Assembly: GCA_026002935.1 (NCBI GenBank)
Contig: BPGH01000001.1
Coordinates: forward strand, 2,879,250 to 2,943,249
Source: Acidimicrobiia bacterium
Lineage (GTDB): Bacteria; Actinomycetota; Acidimicrobiia; IMCC26256; PALSA-610
Direction: 5' to 3'
DNA length: 64,000 nucleotides
Shown here: positions 33,096 through 41,340 of the stretch, piece by piece
How positions within the stretch are numbered: position 1 is the first letter of the stretch
Layout of the letters: each line of letters starts with the position of its first letter
Program-made: the position numbers and the translations under genes
Notes under the pieces: generated by a model
The model's input: only the letters and a program-made list of their open reading frames with translations
Told to the model about the DNA's origin: nothing
Databases searched by the model: none

Positions 33096-34459
33096 GCGAA
33101 CTGCGGGAGCCACGGCGCGGTCGCACGGAGCAGGTCGTCGGTCATCTGCACCAGGCGGTCGAGGTCGAGGCGTCCGGCGAGCGGGTCGAGCAGCATCGCC
33201 TCCACCACCCGGTCCCGGTCGCCCGAGAGCGCCGCGTCCACGGTCGCCTCCTGCGAGGCCACCACACGCCGGAGCCACTCGGCCGGTGTGGCGGGCAGTC
33301 GCGGCCGGTCGCGGCCGACGAGCGCACGGCCGCGCGTCGTGCACATCGCCTCCACGACGGCACCGGGCGGCACGTCGGGGACCTGCCCCTCGTTCGGTAC
33401 GTTGCAGGGGAACGTCCTCGCCCGCCCCCGCTCGAACGCGTCGATCAGCGGCGCCACGATCTCGCCCGAGGGCTCGGCCGGCACCGCGTCGAGCGCGCGG
33501 AGCCGGTCGAACTCGGCCCGGTGGAAGCGCAGCCAGTCCTCGCGCTCGGCGATCGTCGTCAACCGGACACCCCAGCGATCCCCCCAACCCGACTCCTCGG
33601 TGAGGAACCCGGGGAAGAACTCGACCAGGTGGCGGTCGCCGGCGGCGGGAAGGACACCGAAGCGTTCGAAGAGCGCGAGCTTCACCCGGTTCGCGCCGAG
33701 CAGGTCCCGCTTGCGCAACCGCGGCCACCCCCGCGCCGTGGGACCCCCGCCGGCCGGGGGCGGCACCGGCTCCTCGCCGGCGCGCGCCGCGTCGGCCAGC
33801 AGCGCCCGCAGCAGGTCGAAGCCGTCGGCGCCGCCCGCGTCGATCGCGGTCACGAACGGCAGGTGATTGACCCCCGAGACGGTCAGGTCGATCGCGCGGA
33901 AGTCGACCCCGAGGAGCTGTGAGAGCGTGAGGCGCGTCAGCGTCACCTCGTGGCAGAGCCCAACCGTGCGGATCGACGTGCAGCGCGTCAACGCGCGGCA
34001 CAGCGTCGTCATCGGGTTCGTGATGTTGAGGAGCCACGCGTCGGGGCACAGCTCCTCCATGTCGGCGGCGATCCCCAGCAACACCGGGATGTTGCGCAGC
34101 GCGCGCGAGATGCCGCCCGGCCCCACCGTGTCGCCCACGGACTGGCGGATGCCGTGGCGGGCGGGGACCTCCAGGTCGTGGCGCATGCTCGCGAACCCGC
34201 CCGTCGAGATCGTGACCACCACGTAGTCGGCGCCGGCGAGCGCGACGCGCTGGTCGGTCGTCGACTCGAACCGCATCCCGGTCCCGGCGAGCGCCGCCAG
34301 GCGCCGCCCGAGCGCCTCCATCCCCGGCAGCGGCCCGGGATCGACGTCCTCGAGCACGACCTCCGCGCGCGCGAGCGACGGCGTGTTGACGAGGTCCACC
34401 AGCAGCTTCGGGACCCACTGGTAGCTGCCCCCGCCGATCACGACGATCCGAGGTGCCAC
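33092..34459 (-). CDS. Glycoside hydrolase family 4 (6-phospho-alpha/beta-glucosidase type)
   Basis: A 455-residue NAD- and Mn-dependent glycosidase. The N-terminal Rossmann motif VVIGGGSYQW starts at 5; ITNPM (Asn149), CHE (Cys169-His170) and GVNHL (His199) are the NAD/metal ligands of GH4, an enzyme family that cleaves by a redox-elimination route. Whether it takes a phosphorylated sugar cannot be told; no PTS is visible. GTG 34459 is 8 nt after TAGGCT, implying a leaderless transcript heading the GH4-YczE-Gfo operon. Confidence 0.92.
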   Translation of the reverse strand: MAPRIVVIGGGSYQWVPKLLVDLVNTPSLARAEVVLEDVDPGPLPGMEALGRRLAALAGTGMRFESTTDQRVALAGADYVVVTISTGGFASMRHDLEVPARHGIRQSVGDTVGPGGISRALRNIPVLLGIAADMEELCPDAWLLNITNPMTTLCRALTRCTSIRTVGLCHEVTLTRLTLSQLLGVDFRAIDLTVSGVNHLPFVTAIDAGGADGFDLLRALLADAARAGEEPVPPPAGGGPTARGWPRLRKRDLLGANRVKLALFERFGVLPAAGDRHLVEFFPGFLTEESGWGDRWGVRLTTIAEREDWLRFHRAEFDRLRALDAVPAEPSGEIVAPLIDAFERGRARTFPCNVPNEGQVPDVPPGAVVEAMCTTRGRALVGRDRPRLPATPAEWLRRVVASQEATVDAALSGDRDRVVEAMLLDPLAGRLDLDRLVQMTDDLLRATAPWLPQFA

Positions 34460-34467
34460 GGGCGGCG

Positions 34468-34473
34468 AGCCTA
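34468..34473 (-). promoter_or_regulatory. leaderless -10 box of the GH4 operon
   Basis: TAGGCT on the minus strand, 8 nt before the GTG at 34459. Confidence 0.6.
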
Positions 34474-34543
34474 CGGGCACCGGGCGTACCCGCCGCGGTC
34501 CCGGCGCGGCCCCCGGGTGGGCGCGGCGCGGGGCGCCGGCCGG

Positions 34544-34565
34544 GCGCCATTGTGCACAATGGCGC
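34544..34565. promoter_or_regulatory. perfect 22-bp palindromic operator covering the -10 of the plsY-like operon
   Basis: The two 11-bp arms (34544-34554 and 34555-34565) are exact reverse complements, centred on TTGTGCACAA. The right arm contains CACAAT, a -10-like hexamer ending 6 nt before ATG 34567. A repressor bound here would cover the promoter and the start codon region. Confidence 0.75.
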
Positions 34566-34566
34566 G

Positions 34567-35169
34567 ATGCACGCGATGGTCGCGTCCATCGTGGCGTTCT
34601 GGTGCGGGGCCGTGCCGTTCGCGCAGATGATGGCGCGGTGGCGGGCCGGGGTGGACCTGCGCCGCGTCGGGACCGGGACCGTCTCGGGGACCGGGCTGTA
34701 CCGGGTCGCGGGCTTCGGGCCGCTCGCGGTCGCCGGGGTGTGCGACGTCGCGAAGGGGACCGTCGGGCCGCTCGTCGCCGGCGACCGGCCGGCGCTCGCC
34801 GCGGTGTGCGGGGGCCTCGCGGTCGCGGGCCACAACTGGTCGCCGTTCCTCCGGGGTGCGGGCGGGCGTGGCATCTCCCCCGCGCTCGGCGCGCTGGGCG
34901 TCGTCGCGTGGCCCGGCGCGGCGGTGCTCCTGCTGGGGCTCGCGGTCGGACGCGCCCTGCACGCCACCGCACTGGTCTCGTTCCTCGCCGACCTCGCGCT
35001 CGTGCCGGTGACCGCGCTCACGCACGGCGCGGCCGGGGCGCTCGCCGGCGCGTGCGTCGCGGTGCCGATGCTCGTGAAGCGGGTGCTCGGCAACGCGCCG
35101 CCCGCGGTGCGGGGGCCCCGGACGTACCTGCACCGCCTCGTGTTCGACCACGACCCGGTCGCCGGATGA
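34567..35169 (+). CDS. Glycerol-3-phosphate acyltransferase PlsY-like membrane protein
   Basis: A 200-residue protein with about five helices and PlsY landmarks: ASIVAFWCGAVPFAQMM, DLRRVGTGTVSGTGLYR (PlsY SGNxGATN-like region, altered), GHNWSPFLRGAGGRGIS (PlsY GHxxPxFxxFKGGKG-like, with GGRG). Because the central motifs deviate, it may be a PlsY paralogue with a different acyl-acceptor. ATG 34567 lies 1 nt after the palindrome. It overlaps the MFS gene (ATGA). Confidence 0.8.
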   Translation: MHAMVASIVAFWCGAVPFAQMMARWRAGVDLRRVGTGTVSGTGLYRVAGFGPLAVAGVCDVAKGTVGPLVAGDRPALAAVCGGLAVAGHNWSPFLRGAGGRGISPALGALGVVAWPGAAVLLLGLAVGRALHATALVSFLADLALVPVTALTHGAAGALAGACVAVPMLVKRVLGNAPPAVRGPRTYLHRLVFDHDPVAG

Positions 35170-36443
35170 CCGCGCCCGGCGGGCGGCGGAACGGCAGCAG
35201 CTTCGGTGTGCTCCTGCGCCGACGCGGCTTCCGGACGCTGCTCGCCGGCCAGACGATCTCGTCACTCGGCGACTGGACCGGGACCGTCGCGTTCATGGCC
35301 CTCGTGCTCGACCGCTCCGGGTCGTCGACCGCCGTCGGCGGCATCCTCGCGCTGCGCCTGCTCCCCGGGGCCGTCGGCGGTCCGCTCGCCGCGCGCGCCG
35401 CGTCGCGCTGGGACCGGCGGCGGACGATGGTCTCGATGGACCTCACGCGTGCGGGGATGGTCGCCCTCGTGCCGCTCGTCGAGCAGCTCTGGTGGATCTA
35501 CCTGTGGGCGTTCTGCCTGGAGGTCGCGAGCCTCGTGTTCCTGCCGGCGCGCGACGCCTCGATCGCCGACCTGGTCGAGCCCGAGGACCTGCCGCTGGCC
35601 AACGGCCTGGTGCTCGGCACCTCCTACGGCACGATCCCCCTCGGCGCGGCGCTGTTCGCGACGGTCGCCGCCCTCCCCGCGAGCGACGTCCTCGGGCGCA
35701 CCTACGCACTGGTGTTCCTCGTCGACGCCGCCTCGTTCCTGTGGTCGGCGGCGCTCGTCGCCCGCCTCACCCACCTCGCGCGCGCGGCAGGGACGCGCGG
35801 GGGCGGCGGGGCCGCCGCCGGCGAACTGCGGTTCCGGGCCGCGTTCAGGATCCCGCTCGTGCAGGCCGTGATGCCGGCGACGGTCGCGGTGGCCGGCGGG
35901 CTGGGCGCGCTGTTCTCGCTCGGGATCGTGTTCGTCCGCGAGGTGCTCGGCGCGACCGACACCGAGTTCGGGGTCCTGATCGCGCTCTTCGGCATCGGCG
36001 CGGTCACCGGCCTGCAGCTCCTGCGCACGGCCGGGGACCTCGACGGCCTCGCCGCGACCCGCGCCGGGCTCGTCGTGCTGGGCGCCGTCGTCGCCGGCTT
36101 CAGCCTGGCCCCCGCCGTGTGGATCGCGTACCTCGGTGCGGTGGCGTTCGGCGCGGCCGCGACGTGGACGCTCGCGTCCGGGATGGGGACGCTCCAGTCG
36201 CGCCTCGAGGGCGCGGAACGGGTGCTCGCCTTCTCCGCCTTCCACGTCGTCGTGCGCCTCGCGCTCGCCCTCTCGGCCATCGGCGCCGGGCTCGCGGGCG
36301 AGCTGCTCGGCGACGTCCGCTGGCCGATCCTCGGGACCCTCGAACCGGCCCGCGTCGTGTTGTTGTGCTCCGGCACACTGGTGGTGCTCAGCGCAGGAAG
36401 GGTCCGTGGGCACGAGCCCGCGGCCGGGGAGGAGCCGGCGTGA
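35166..36443 (+). CDS. MFS transporter (12-helix)
   Basis: A 425-residue protein with about 12 helices. The start RRRGFRTLLAGQTISSLGDW and the loop ARAASRWDRRRTMVSMD (motif A-like) place it with MFS_3/enterobactin-exporter-like transporters, presumably an exporter. It overlaps plsY-like by ATGA and degV by GTGA, so all three are one operon. The C-terminal RVRGHEPAAGEEPA tail is short and cytoplasmic. Confidence 0.88.
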   Translation: MTAPGGRRNGSSFGVLLRRRGFRTLLAGQTISSLGDWTGTVAFMALVLDRSGSSTAVGGILALRLLPGAVGGPLAARAASRWDRRRTMVSMDLTRAGMVALVPLVEQLWWIYLWAFCLEVASLVFLPARDASIADLVEPEDLPLANGLVLGTSYGTIPLGAALFATVAALPASDVLGRTYALVFLVDAASFLWSAALVARLTHLARAAGTRGGGGAAAGELRFRAAFRIPLVQAVMPATVAVAGGLGALFSLGIVFVREVLGATDTEFGVLIALFGIGAVTGLQLLRTAGDLDGLAATRAGLVVLGAVVAGFSLAPAVWIAYLGAVAFGAAATWTLASGMGTLQSRLEGAERVLAFSAFHVVVRLALALSAIGAGLAGELLGDVRWPILGTLEPARVVLLCSGTLVVLSAGRVRGHEPAAGEEPA

Positions 36444-37291
36444 GCGTCGCCATCGTGACCGACAGCGCCGCGGCGCTCCCCCGCGAGATCGTCGACCGCC
36501 ACGGCATCACCGTCGTGCCGATGTGGGTGACGGTCGACGGCCGGTCCGTGCACGAGGACGAGATCCCGCTCGCCGAGCTCCTCGCGCACCGGGACGTGAA
36601 GACCTCGGGCCCGACGCCGGGCGAGTTCGAGGCCGCGATCACGGCCGCGGCGCGCCGCGGTGCCGACGCCGTGTGCGTGCTCACGATCGCGGCGACGATG
36701 AGCAGCACCCACGAGTCGGCGGTGCTCGGCGCGCGCGCGGCCGGCTGCGAGGTACGGGTCGTCGACACGCGGACCGCCGCCGGGGCGCAGGCGCTCGTCG
36801 TCCTCGCGGCGGCCCGGGCGGCCGCCGACGGCGCGCCGCTCGACCGGGTCGAGGCGGCGGCACTCGCCGCGGTCGGGCAGGTACGGCTCGTCGCGTCGGT
36901 CCCGGACCTCGACCACCTCGTCCGCAGCGGGAGGGTGCCCGGCCTGGCGGGGCGCGCCGGGCGCGCGCTCGGCCTCGCGCCACTGTTCGAGTTCCGCGAC
37001 GGCGCGGCGCACGTGCTCCGACCCGCGCGGGGCACGACCGCGGCACTGGACCGCATGGTGGCGCGCTGCCGCCGGGACGCGCCCCCCGGCGCCGCGCTGC
37101 AGGTCGCCGCGCTCCACGCGCGGGCGCCGGAGCAGGCGGAGGCGCTCCTGACGCGGGTGCGCGCCGTGGCCGAGCCGGAGGTCGCGTTCGTGGCGTCGTT
37201 CGGGCTCGTGATGATCGTGCACACCGGTCCGGGACTGGTCGGGCTCGCCTGGCGGTGGGTGCCGGCCGCTGGGGACGGGCGGGCGGCGTGA
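36440..37291 (+). CDS. DegV family fatty-acid-binding protein
   Basis: A 283-residue protein. N-terminal VAIVTDSAAALP holds the conserved DSA/S loop, followed by KTSGPTPGEF and AATMSSTHESA, the lipid-headgroup loops of DegV/FakB. These proteins bind fatty acids and hand them to a kinase for phosphorylation; combination with a PlsY-like acyltransferase in one operon fits acyl-phosphate-dependent phospholipid synthesis (inference). No FakA kinase is in the window. Confidence 0.92.
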   Translation: MSVAIVTDSAAALPREIVDRHGITVVPMWVTVDGRSVHEDEIPLAELLAHRDVKTSGPTPGEFEAAITAAARRGADAVCVLTIAATMSSTHESAVLGARAAGCEVRVVDTRTAAGAQALVVLAAARAAADGAPLDRVEAAALAAVGQVRLVASVPDLDHLVRSGRVPGLAGRAGRALGLAPLFEFRDGAAHVLRPARGTTAALDRMVARCRRDAPPGAALQVAALHARAPEQAEALLTRVRAVAEPEVAFVASFGLVMIVHTGPGLVGLAWRWVPAAGDGRAA

Positions 37292-37294
37292 CCC

Positions 37295-38041
37295 TCAGCG
37301 GCTGACCGCACGCGCGGCCAGCACCCACTCCACGGACTCCGCGATCGTGCCGAGCGCGCTCGGACCGAAGGCGTGCCCGAGGTCGGCGACGACGGCGAGC
37401 CGCTTCGGCCCGGGCGCCGCGTCGTGCAGCAGCGCCGAGTCGTGCACCGGCACGAAGCGGTCCTGTGCGCCGTGCACGAAGACGGTCGGGACCGCGAGCC
37501 GTGGCGCGAGCGCCAGCGGCGGCGGCGGGTTGGTCCAGCGGGCCGCGACGCGCACCCCGGCGAGGTGCTCGACGAGGCGGCGGCCGACCGGGGTGCGCGT
37601 CATCGCCGCGGCGAGCACGCCGCGCGGGTTGCGCGGGACGCGCCACCGGGCCGGGCACGACACCGCGACGAGCCCCGCGAGCCCGCTGTCGGTGACGGCG
37701 TAGCGGAGCGCGGCGATCGCGCCCATCGACGCGCCGACGATCACGACCCGCGGGGTCCGCTCGCGTGCGTACGCCACCGCCGCCTCGACGTCGTGGCGTT
37801 CGTGGTCGCCGAGCGTCGATTCACCGTCCGAGGAGCCGTGACCGCGCGCGTCGTAGGTGAGGACGTCGTACCCGAGGGCGTGGAGCGTCCCGGCCAGCTC
37901 GCCGACGTGGGGACAGCTCGCCGACGCCGTGAAGCCGTGCACGACGACGACGGTGGCGACCGGGTCGGCGGCGAGGAGCCCCCGCACCGACAGGCGCAGC
38001 CCGTCGCCCGTGACGAGCGTCGTCGCGAACCGCTGCGTCAT
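37295..38041 (-). CDS. Alpha/beta hydrolase
   Basis: A 248-residue serine hydrolase. The oxyanion motif VVVVHGFTAS is at 31-40, the nucleophile elbow GASMG has Ser105, the acid is in HGAQDRFVP and the His in DLGHAFGPS. Esterase, thioesterase or lysophospholipase activity are all possible. ATG 38041 overlaps the upstream membrane-protein stop (ATGA). It is convergent with degV, 3 bp apart. Confidence 0.92.
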   Translation of the reverse strand: MTQRFATTLVTGDGLRLSVRGLLAADPVATVVVVHGFTASASCPHVGELAGTLHALGYDVLTYDARGHGSSDGESTLGDHERHDVEAAVAYARERTPRVVIVGASMGAIAALRYAVTDSGLAGLVAVSCPARWRVPRNPRGVLAAAMTRTPVGRRLVEHLAGVRVAARWTNPPPPLALAPRLAVPTVFVHGAQDRFVPVHDSALLHDAAPGPKRLAVVADLGHAFGPSALGTIAESVEWVLAARAVSR

Positions 38042-38694
38042 GCCGGCCCCGGGCGCAGCGACGGCAGGCGGACGTGGATGCCGTGACGGGCCATCGTCCG
38101 ACGGAACCACAGGGCCGACACGACGACGGCCGTGATCGTGAGGGTCCACGAGAGCGCGACGCGCGCCACGACGAACGTGGCGATCGACTGGGTGAGGAGC
38201 AGCCAGATGGTGAGCGCGGCGTTCGCCGCGTAGGCGAAGGCCCACAGCAGCGAGATGCGCCGGAAGAACAGCCGGACGTGCTCGTTGCGGACGACCTCGT
38301 CCGGCAACGGGCAGAAGTCGGAGGCGAGCCTGCCCGCGAGCGGGTTGCCGAGCGGGACCGACAGCAGGAATGCGGACGCGACGAGCGCGGTGCCGAGCGA
38401 CGGCTGCAGGAAGTAGACGAAGGTGCTCCCCGACGCGAGCGACACCGCGGTGCGGGCGGTGAGGGTGGCGGCGCCCAGGAGCAGGATCCCCGGGACCCGC
38501 CGCCGCAGGACGAGCCGCACGACGATCGCGCCGTAGACCCAGACGACCCCGGTCAGGATCGCGCCGCGCGGCCCGAGGAGCCGGAGGCCGGCCATCAACA
38601 GCACCAGTGGCACGAGGGTCCCCTCGACCACGCGCGGGGCGACGTGCCGCAGGATCGTGCGCAGGTCGGGGATGTCGAGGTGCACCGGGGTCAC
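38038..38694 (-). CDS. VC0807-like integral membrane protein
   Basis: A 218-residue protein with about five or six helices. The segments VEGTLVPLVLLMAGLRLLG, FVYFLQPSLGTALVASAFL and the C-terminal FRRTMARHGI fit VC0807/DUF3159-type proteins of unknown function. The start is GTG 38694 (GAGGAG is only 2 nt away) or the in-frame GTG 9 nt further in. A very stable hairpin (38719-38734) lies in its 5' region. It is coupled to the alpha/beta hydrolase by ATGA overlap. Confidence 0.78.
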   Translation of the reverse strand: MTPVHLDIPDLRTILRHVAPRVVEGTLVPLVLLMAGLRLLGPRGAILTGVVWVYGAIVVRLVLRRRVPGILLLGAATLTARTAVSLASGSTFVYFLQPSLGTALVASAFLLSVPLGNPLAGRLASDFCPLPDEVVRNEHVRLFFRRISLLWAFAYAANAALTIWLLLTQSIATFVVARVALSWTLTITAVVVSALWFRRTMARHGIHVRLPSLRPGPA

Positions 38695-39025
38695 GTCTCC
38701 TCATCGGCGCCGACCGGACGGGGCCGAAGCCCCGATCCCGGGGTGCCGGGTCGACGCCCGCGATGATCGCCGTCGGCCCGGCCCGGTCGCCAACCGGCCG
38801 GGGCGGCACGGCCGGGGCACGCGGGAACGGCACGTGGCGGCCCCGACACGGCCCGCTCCCACCGCACGCGTGGCCGGGATCCCCCGAGCCCGACCGGGCG
38901 GCACGAGCGCCCGCCGTCGCGGGACAGGAGGCGCCGATCGACGGGCGGTGGACCGTCACCGGCGGGACCGCGCGCCCGTCCACCCGCCGCGGCGGCGCGC
39001 CCGTGACGGGCCGGGGCGCGCGCGG
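38695..39025. other. 331-bp intergenic stretch
   Basis: No convincing gene found on either strand. The one structure seen is a 16-nt hairpin at 38719-38734; on the minus strand it reads CGGGGC-TTCG-GCCCCG, a C(UUCG)G tetraloop, 25 nt upstream of the VC0807-like start. It may end read-through from tRNA-Met or stabilise the downstream mRNA. Confidence 0.5.
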
Positions 39026-39098
39026 TGGGCCCGGGAGGGATCGAACCTCCGACCGAGCGATTATGAGTCGCCTGCTCTGACCACTGAGCTACGGGCCC
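39026..39098 (-). tRNA. tRNA-Met (anticodon CAT)
   Basis: A 73-nt cloverleaf on the minus strand. The acceptor GGGCCCG pairs with CGGGCCC, the loop CTCATAA gives CAT, and the T-arm GGAGG-TTCGATC-CCTCC is intact; discriminator A, no encoded CCA. The G1-C72 pair argues against initiator tRNA; elongator Met is favoured over lysidine-modified Ile2. Its first ten bases overlap the 3' end of the upstream protein gene. Confidence 0.93.
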
Positions 39099-39532
39099 GG
39101 GGCGGCCATTCTGGCCGACGCCCAGGAACCGCCCAGCACGGCGGCCGCGCCGGCGGCCGCGACGTACGGCCCCGGCCCGAGCGCGCCGGTGCCCACGGTC
39201 CACACGAACGCGCCGACGACGAGCGTCGTGACCACCGCGGCGACGACGGCGAGCCCGCGGGTCACCCGGCTCCCGGCACCCCACAACCCGCACGCGACCC
39301 AGGCGAGCGCACCCGTCAGCGGAACGAGGTACCACAGGACGGTCAGCCGGGCGGCGGTCAGCCCCGGCAGCGTGCCGCCCAGTGCGACCACCGCGTCCAC
39401 GAGCTCGTGCCCGCGCAGCGTGTGCCCGGGACCCCGCCGCAGCCAGTGCACGAACGCCGACGCGAGCAGCGCGCCGCCCCCGCCGATGCACGCCAGTTCC
39501 GAGAGGCGCGCGTGCCGGTCCCGCGCGCTCAT
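39089..39532 (-). CDS. Small integral membrane protein whose stop lies in tRNA-Met
   Basis: A 147-residue protein with four hydrophobic helices (SELACIGGGGALLASAFVHW, LTVLWYLVPLTGALAWVACG, GLAVVAAVVTTLVVGAFVW, AAAGAAAVLGGSWA). No family is recognised. Its TAG stop codon is bases 8-10 of the tRNA-Met gene, so the two genes overlap by 10 nt. It overlaps the preceding gene by ATGA and so ends the sigma-factor operon. Confidence 0.72.
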   Translation of the reverse strand: MSARDRHARLSELACIGGGGALLASAFVHWLRRGPGHTLRGHELVDAVVALGGTLPGLTAARLTVLWYLVPLTGALAWVACGLWGAGSRVTRGLAVVAAVVTTLVVGAFVWTVGTGALGPGPYVAAAGAAAVLGGSWASARMAAPGP

Positions 39533-41340
39533 CCGTCGGGCGTCGCGTCCGGGCGGGGCGCGACGCATCCCGCGGCCGAACCGGGGTTGCAGCCGCTCGG
39601 GGACCAACCGGGGTCGACGACGCCGGCCGGCGCGGCGTCCGCGTCGTACAGCGTGAAGCGGACCCGGAGGTCGCCGTCGGGGCGGACGACGATCCGGTAG
39701 CGGCCGTCGGAGGGCAATTCCACCGGGAACCCGGCGAACACTGCCGAGCCACCCGGGACCTCCTCACCGCCCGGATCGAGGATCACGGAGCTCGCGTGCA
39801 TCGCGCGCCCCGAGCCGGCCGGGGCGCCGACGGCGACCGTCTCGCCGACGACACGCCGGCCGGCGCGCCCCTCGAACTCGTAGACGTAGGTCGACGCAAC
39901 CCCCGGGGGCAGGGTGACCGAGCGGCCGAGCTCGAGCTCGCCGTCGGGCTCCAGCAGGTGCTCGAGGCCGAGCAGCCCGAACACGTCCTGCTCGTCGATC
40001 CCGGCGACCCCGGCGCGGATCACCTCCGTCACCGTCGCCATCGCGCTCACGAACCAGCGGCCGTCGCGCCGCACCACCGTGACCGGCACGCTGCGCACGA
40101 CGGTGGCCGTGCCGTCGTGGGTGGCGCCGACGGCGAGCCAGGGGCCGTACGGATCGCCGGCGGGGCCCGCGCAACCGGGCGGGGACGCCGGGGCGCCGCC
40201 GTCCTGCCACCGCACGCACCGCGGGTCGGCATACCAGCGACCACCGTCGGAGTAGGTCCCCGACGCGGTCACCGACACGCGCGCGACGTCGCCGTCGACG
40301 TCCGTGGTCGCCGAGAACGTGTCGACCGTGAACTCGAACCGCTCGTCCGCGAGCAGCTCGCGCAACGCGTCGCGGTAGTCGTACAGCGGCAGCTGGTCGG
40401 GAGTCGCGTAGGCCCAGAGGCGGTCCCAGTCGTTGGCCGCGAGGGCGTCGAGCGCGCCGCGCACCGCGCCCTCCGGGGATTCCGCGCCCGGCGCGGCGGC
40501 CCTGCCCGACCCGAGATCGGCCGCCGGGAGGTCGTTGAGGACGCGCAGCCACTCGAGCGCGGTGTACGCGGGGCTCACGTACCACCCGCCGCGCTCGCGC
40601 ACCGCGATCACGAAGGGTTGCACGTCGACGTCGGCTTCGGCGGTGTCGAGCGTCCCGTGCCACACGGCGTCGTCGTCGCCGTGCCACGCCTCGCGGACGA
40701 GCTCGGACACGTCCTCGCGCCGCGCCTGCGCGTCGAGCCGGCCGGCGTGCAGCGTCACCTTCGCGAAGCCGGGCGCGAGCTCCTCGCTCGACAGGTCGAG
40801 ATCGGTGACGGTGACGTCCACCCCGGCGAACGGTGCCGACGCGTCCTCCACCAGCCGCACCTCCTCGGCGCGCCGCGCCGCGTCCCCGACCGCGTCGCGC
40901 AGGCCCTGCACCTCGGCCGGGGCGAGCGCGCCGACGGCCGCCAGCGGGTCCTCCGCGGCCACGGCGTCGGCGAGCCGGCGGACCGCCGCCTCGGGCGACG
41001 CCGCACCCCCGCCCGACAGCAGCGAGGCGATGCCGAGCGTCCCGACGCCGAGCAGTGCGGCGAGCCCGGCCGCCGCCACCACGCTGCGCCACGGGTGCCG
41101 GCCCCGGCGGCCCGGGCCCGGCTCCATCGCGACGCTCGGCACCGGGCCCGCGGCCCCCTCGCCGGGCGCCGGCGTCGCCGGACGGACGGCGGGTGCGCCC
41201 GCTCCGGCCCGGCCGCCGGGCGCGTCCGGGCCGCCCGCCCGGCGGCCGGCCTCGGCGAGCGCGGCTGCCAGCACGGCGTCGGCCCCGCGCGGGCGGCCCC
41301 GCGTCGCGAGGCGCTCCAGACGTTCCCGGAGATCATCCAT
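39529..41340 (-). CDS. Large membrane protein coupled to an ECF sigma factor (putative anti-sigma partner)
   Basis: A 603-residue protein. The first 85 residues are cytoplasmic and start MDDLRERLERL; one helix (WRSVVAAAGLAALLGVGTLGIASLL, about 84-108) follows, then a roughly 490-residue extracytoplasmic part with repeated NTF2-like segments (DLPLYDYRDAL region; RRDGRWFVSAMATVTEVI) and a beta-rich C-terminus. It overlaps the sigma gene by 8 bp. That arrangement and topology fit an anti-sigma factor, but no HxxxCxxC zinc anti-sigma motif is present. Possibly a sensor of envelope state (inference). Confidence 0.75.
   Translation of the reverse strand: MDDLRERLERLATRGRPRGADAVLAAALAEAGRRAGGPDAPGGRAGAGAPAVRPATPAPGEGAAGPVPSVAMEPGPGRRGRHPWRSVVAAAGLAALLGVGTLGIASLLSGGGAASPEAAVRRLADAVAAEDPLAAVGALAPAEVQGLRDAVGDAARRAEEVRLVEDASAPFAGVDVTVTDLDLSSEELAPGFAKVTLHAGRLDAQARREDVSELVREAWHGDDDAVWHGTLDTAEADVDVQPFVIAVRERGGWYVSPAYTALEWLRVLNDLPAADLGSGRAAAPGAESPEGAVRGALDALAANDWDRLWAYATPDQLPLYDYRDALRELLADERFEFTVDTFSATTDVDGDVARVSVTASGTYSDGGRWYADPRCVRWQDGGAPASPPGCAGPAGDPYGPWLAVGATHDGTATVVRSVPVTVVRRDGRWFVSAMATVTEVIRAGVAGIDEQDVFGLLGLEHLLEPDGELELGRSVTLPPGVASTYVYEFEGRAGRRVVGETVAVGAPAGSGRAMHASSVILDPGGEEVPGGSAVFAGFPVELPSDGRYRIVVRPDGDLRVRFTLYDADAAPAGVVDPGWSPSGCNPGSAAGCVAPRPDATPDG

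Noticed and set aside
36388..37311. 307-codon minus-strand frame antisense to degV
   Set aside because: Low-complexity composition; DegV motifs on the + strand are clear.
39026..39098. Initiator tRNA-fMet
   Set aside because: The acceptor begins with a paired G1-C72, whereas bacterial initiators have an unpaired C1-A72-type end.
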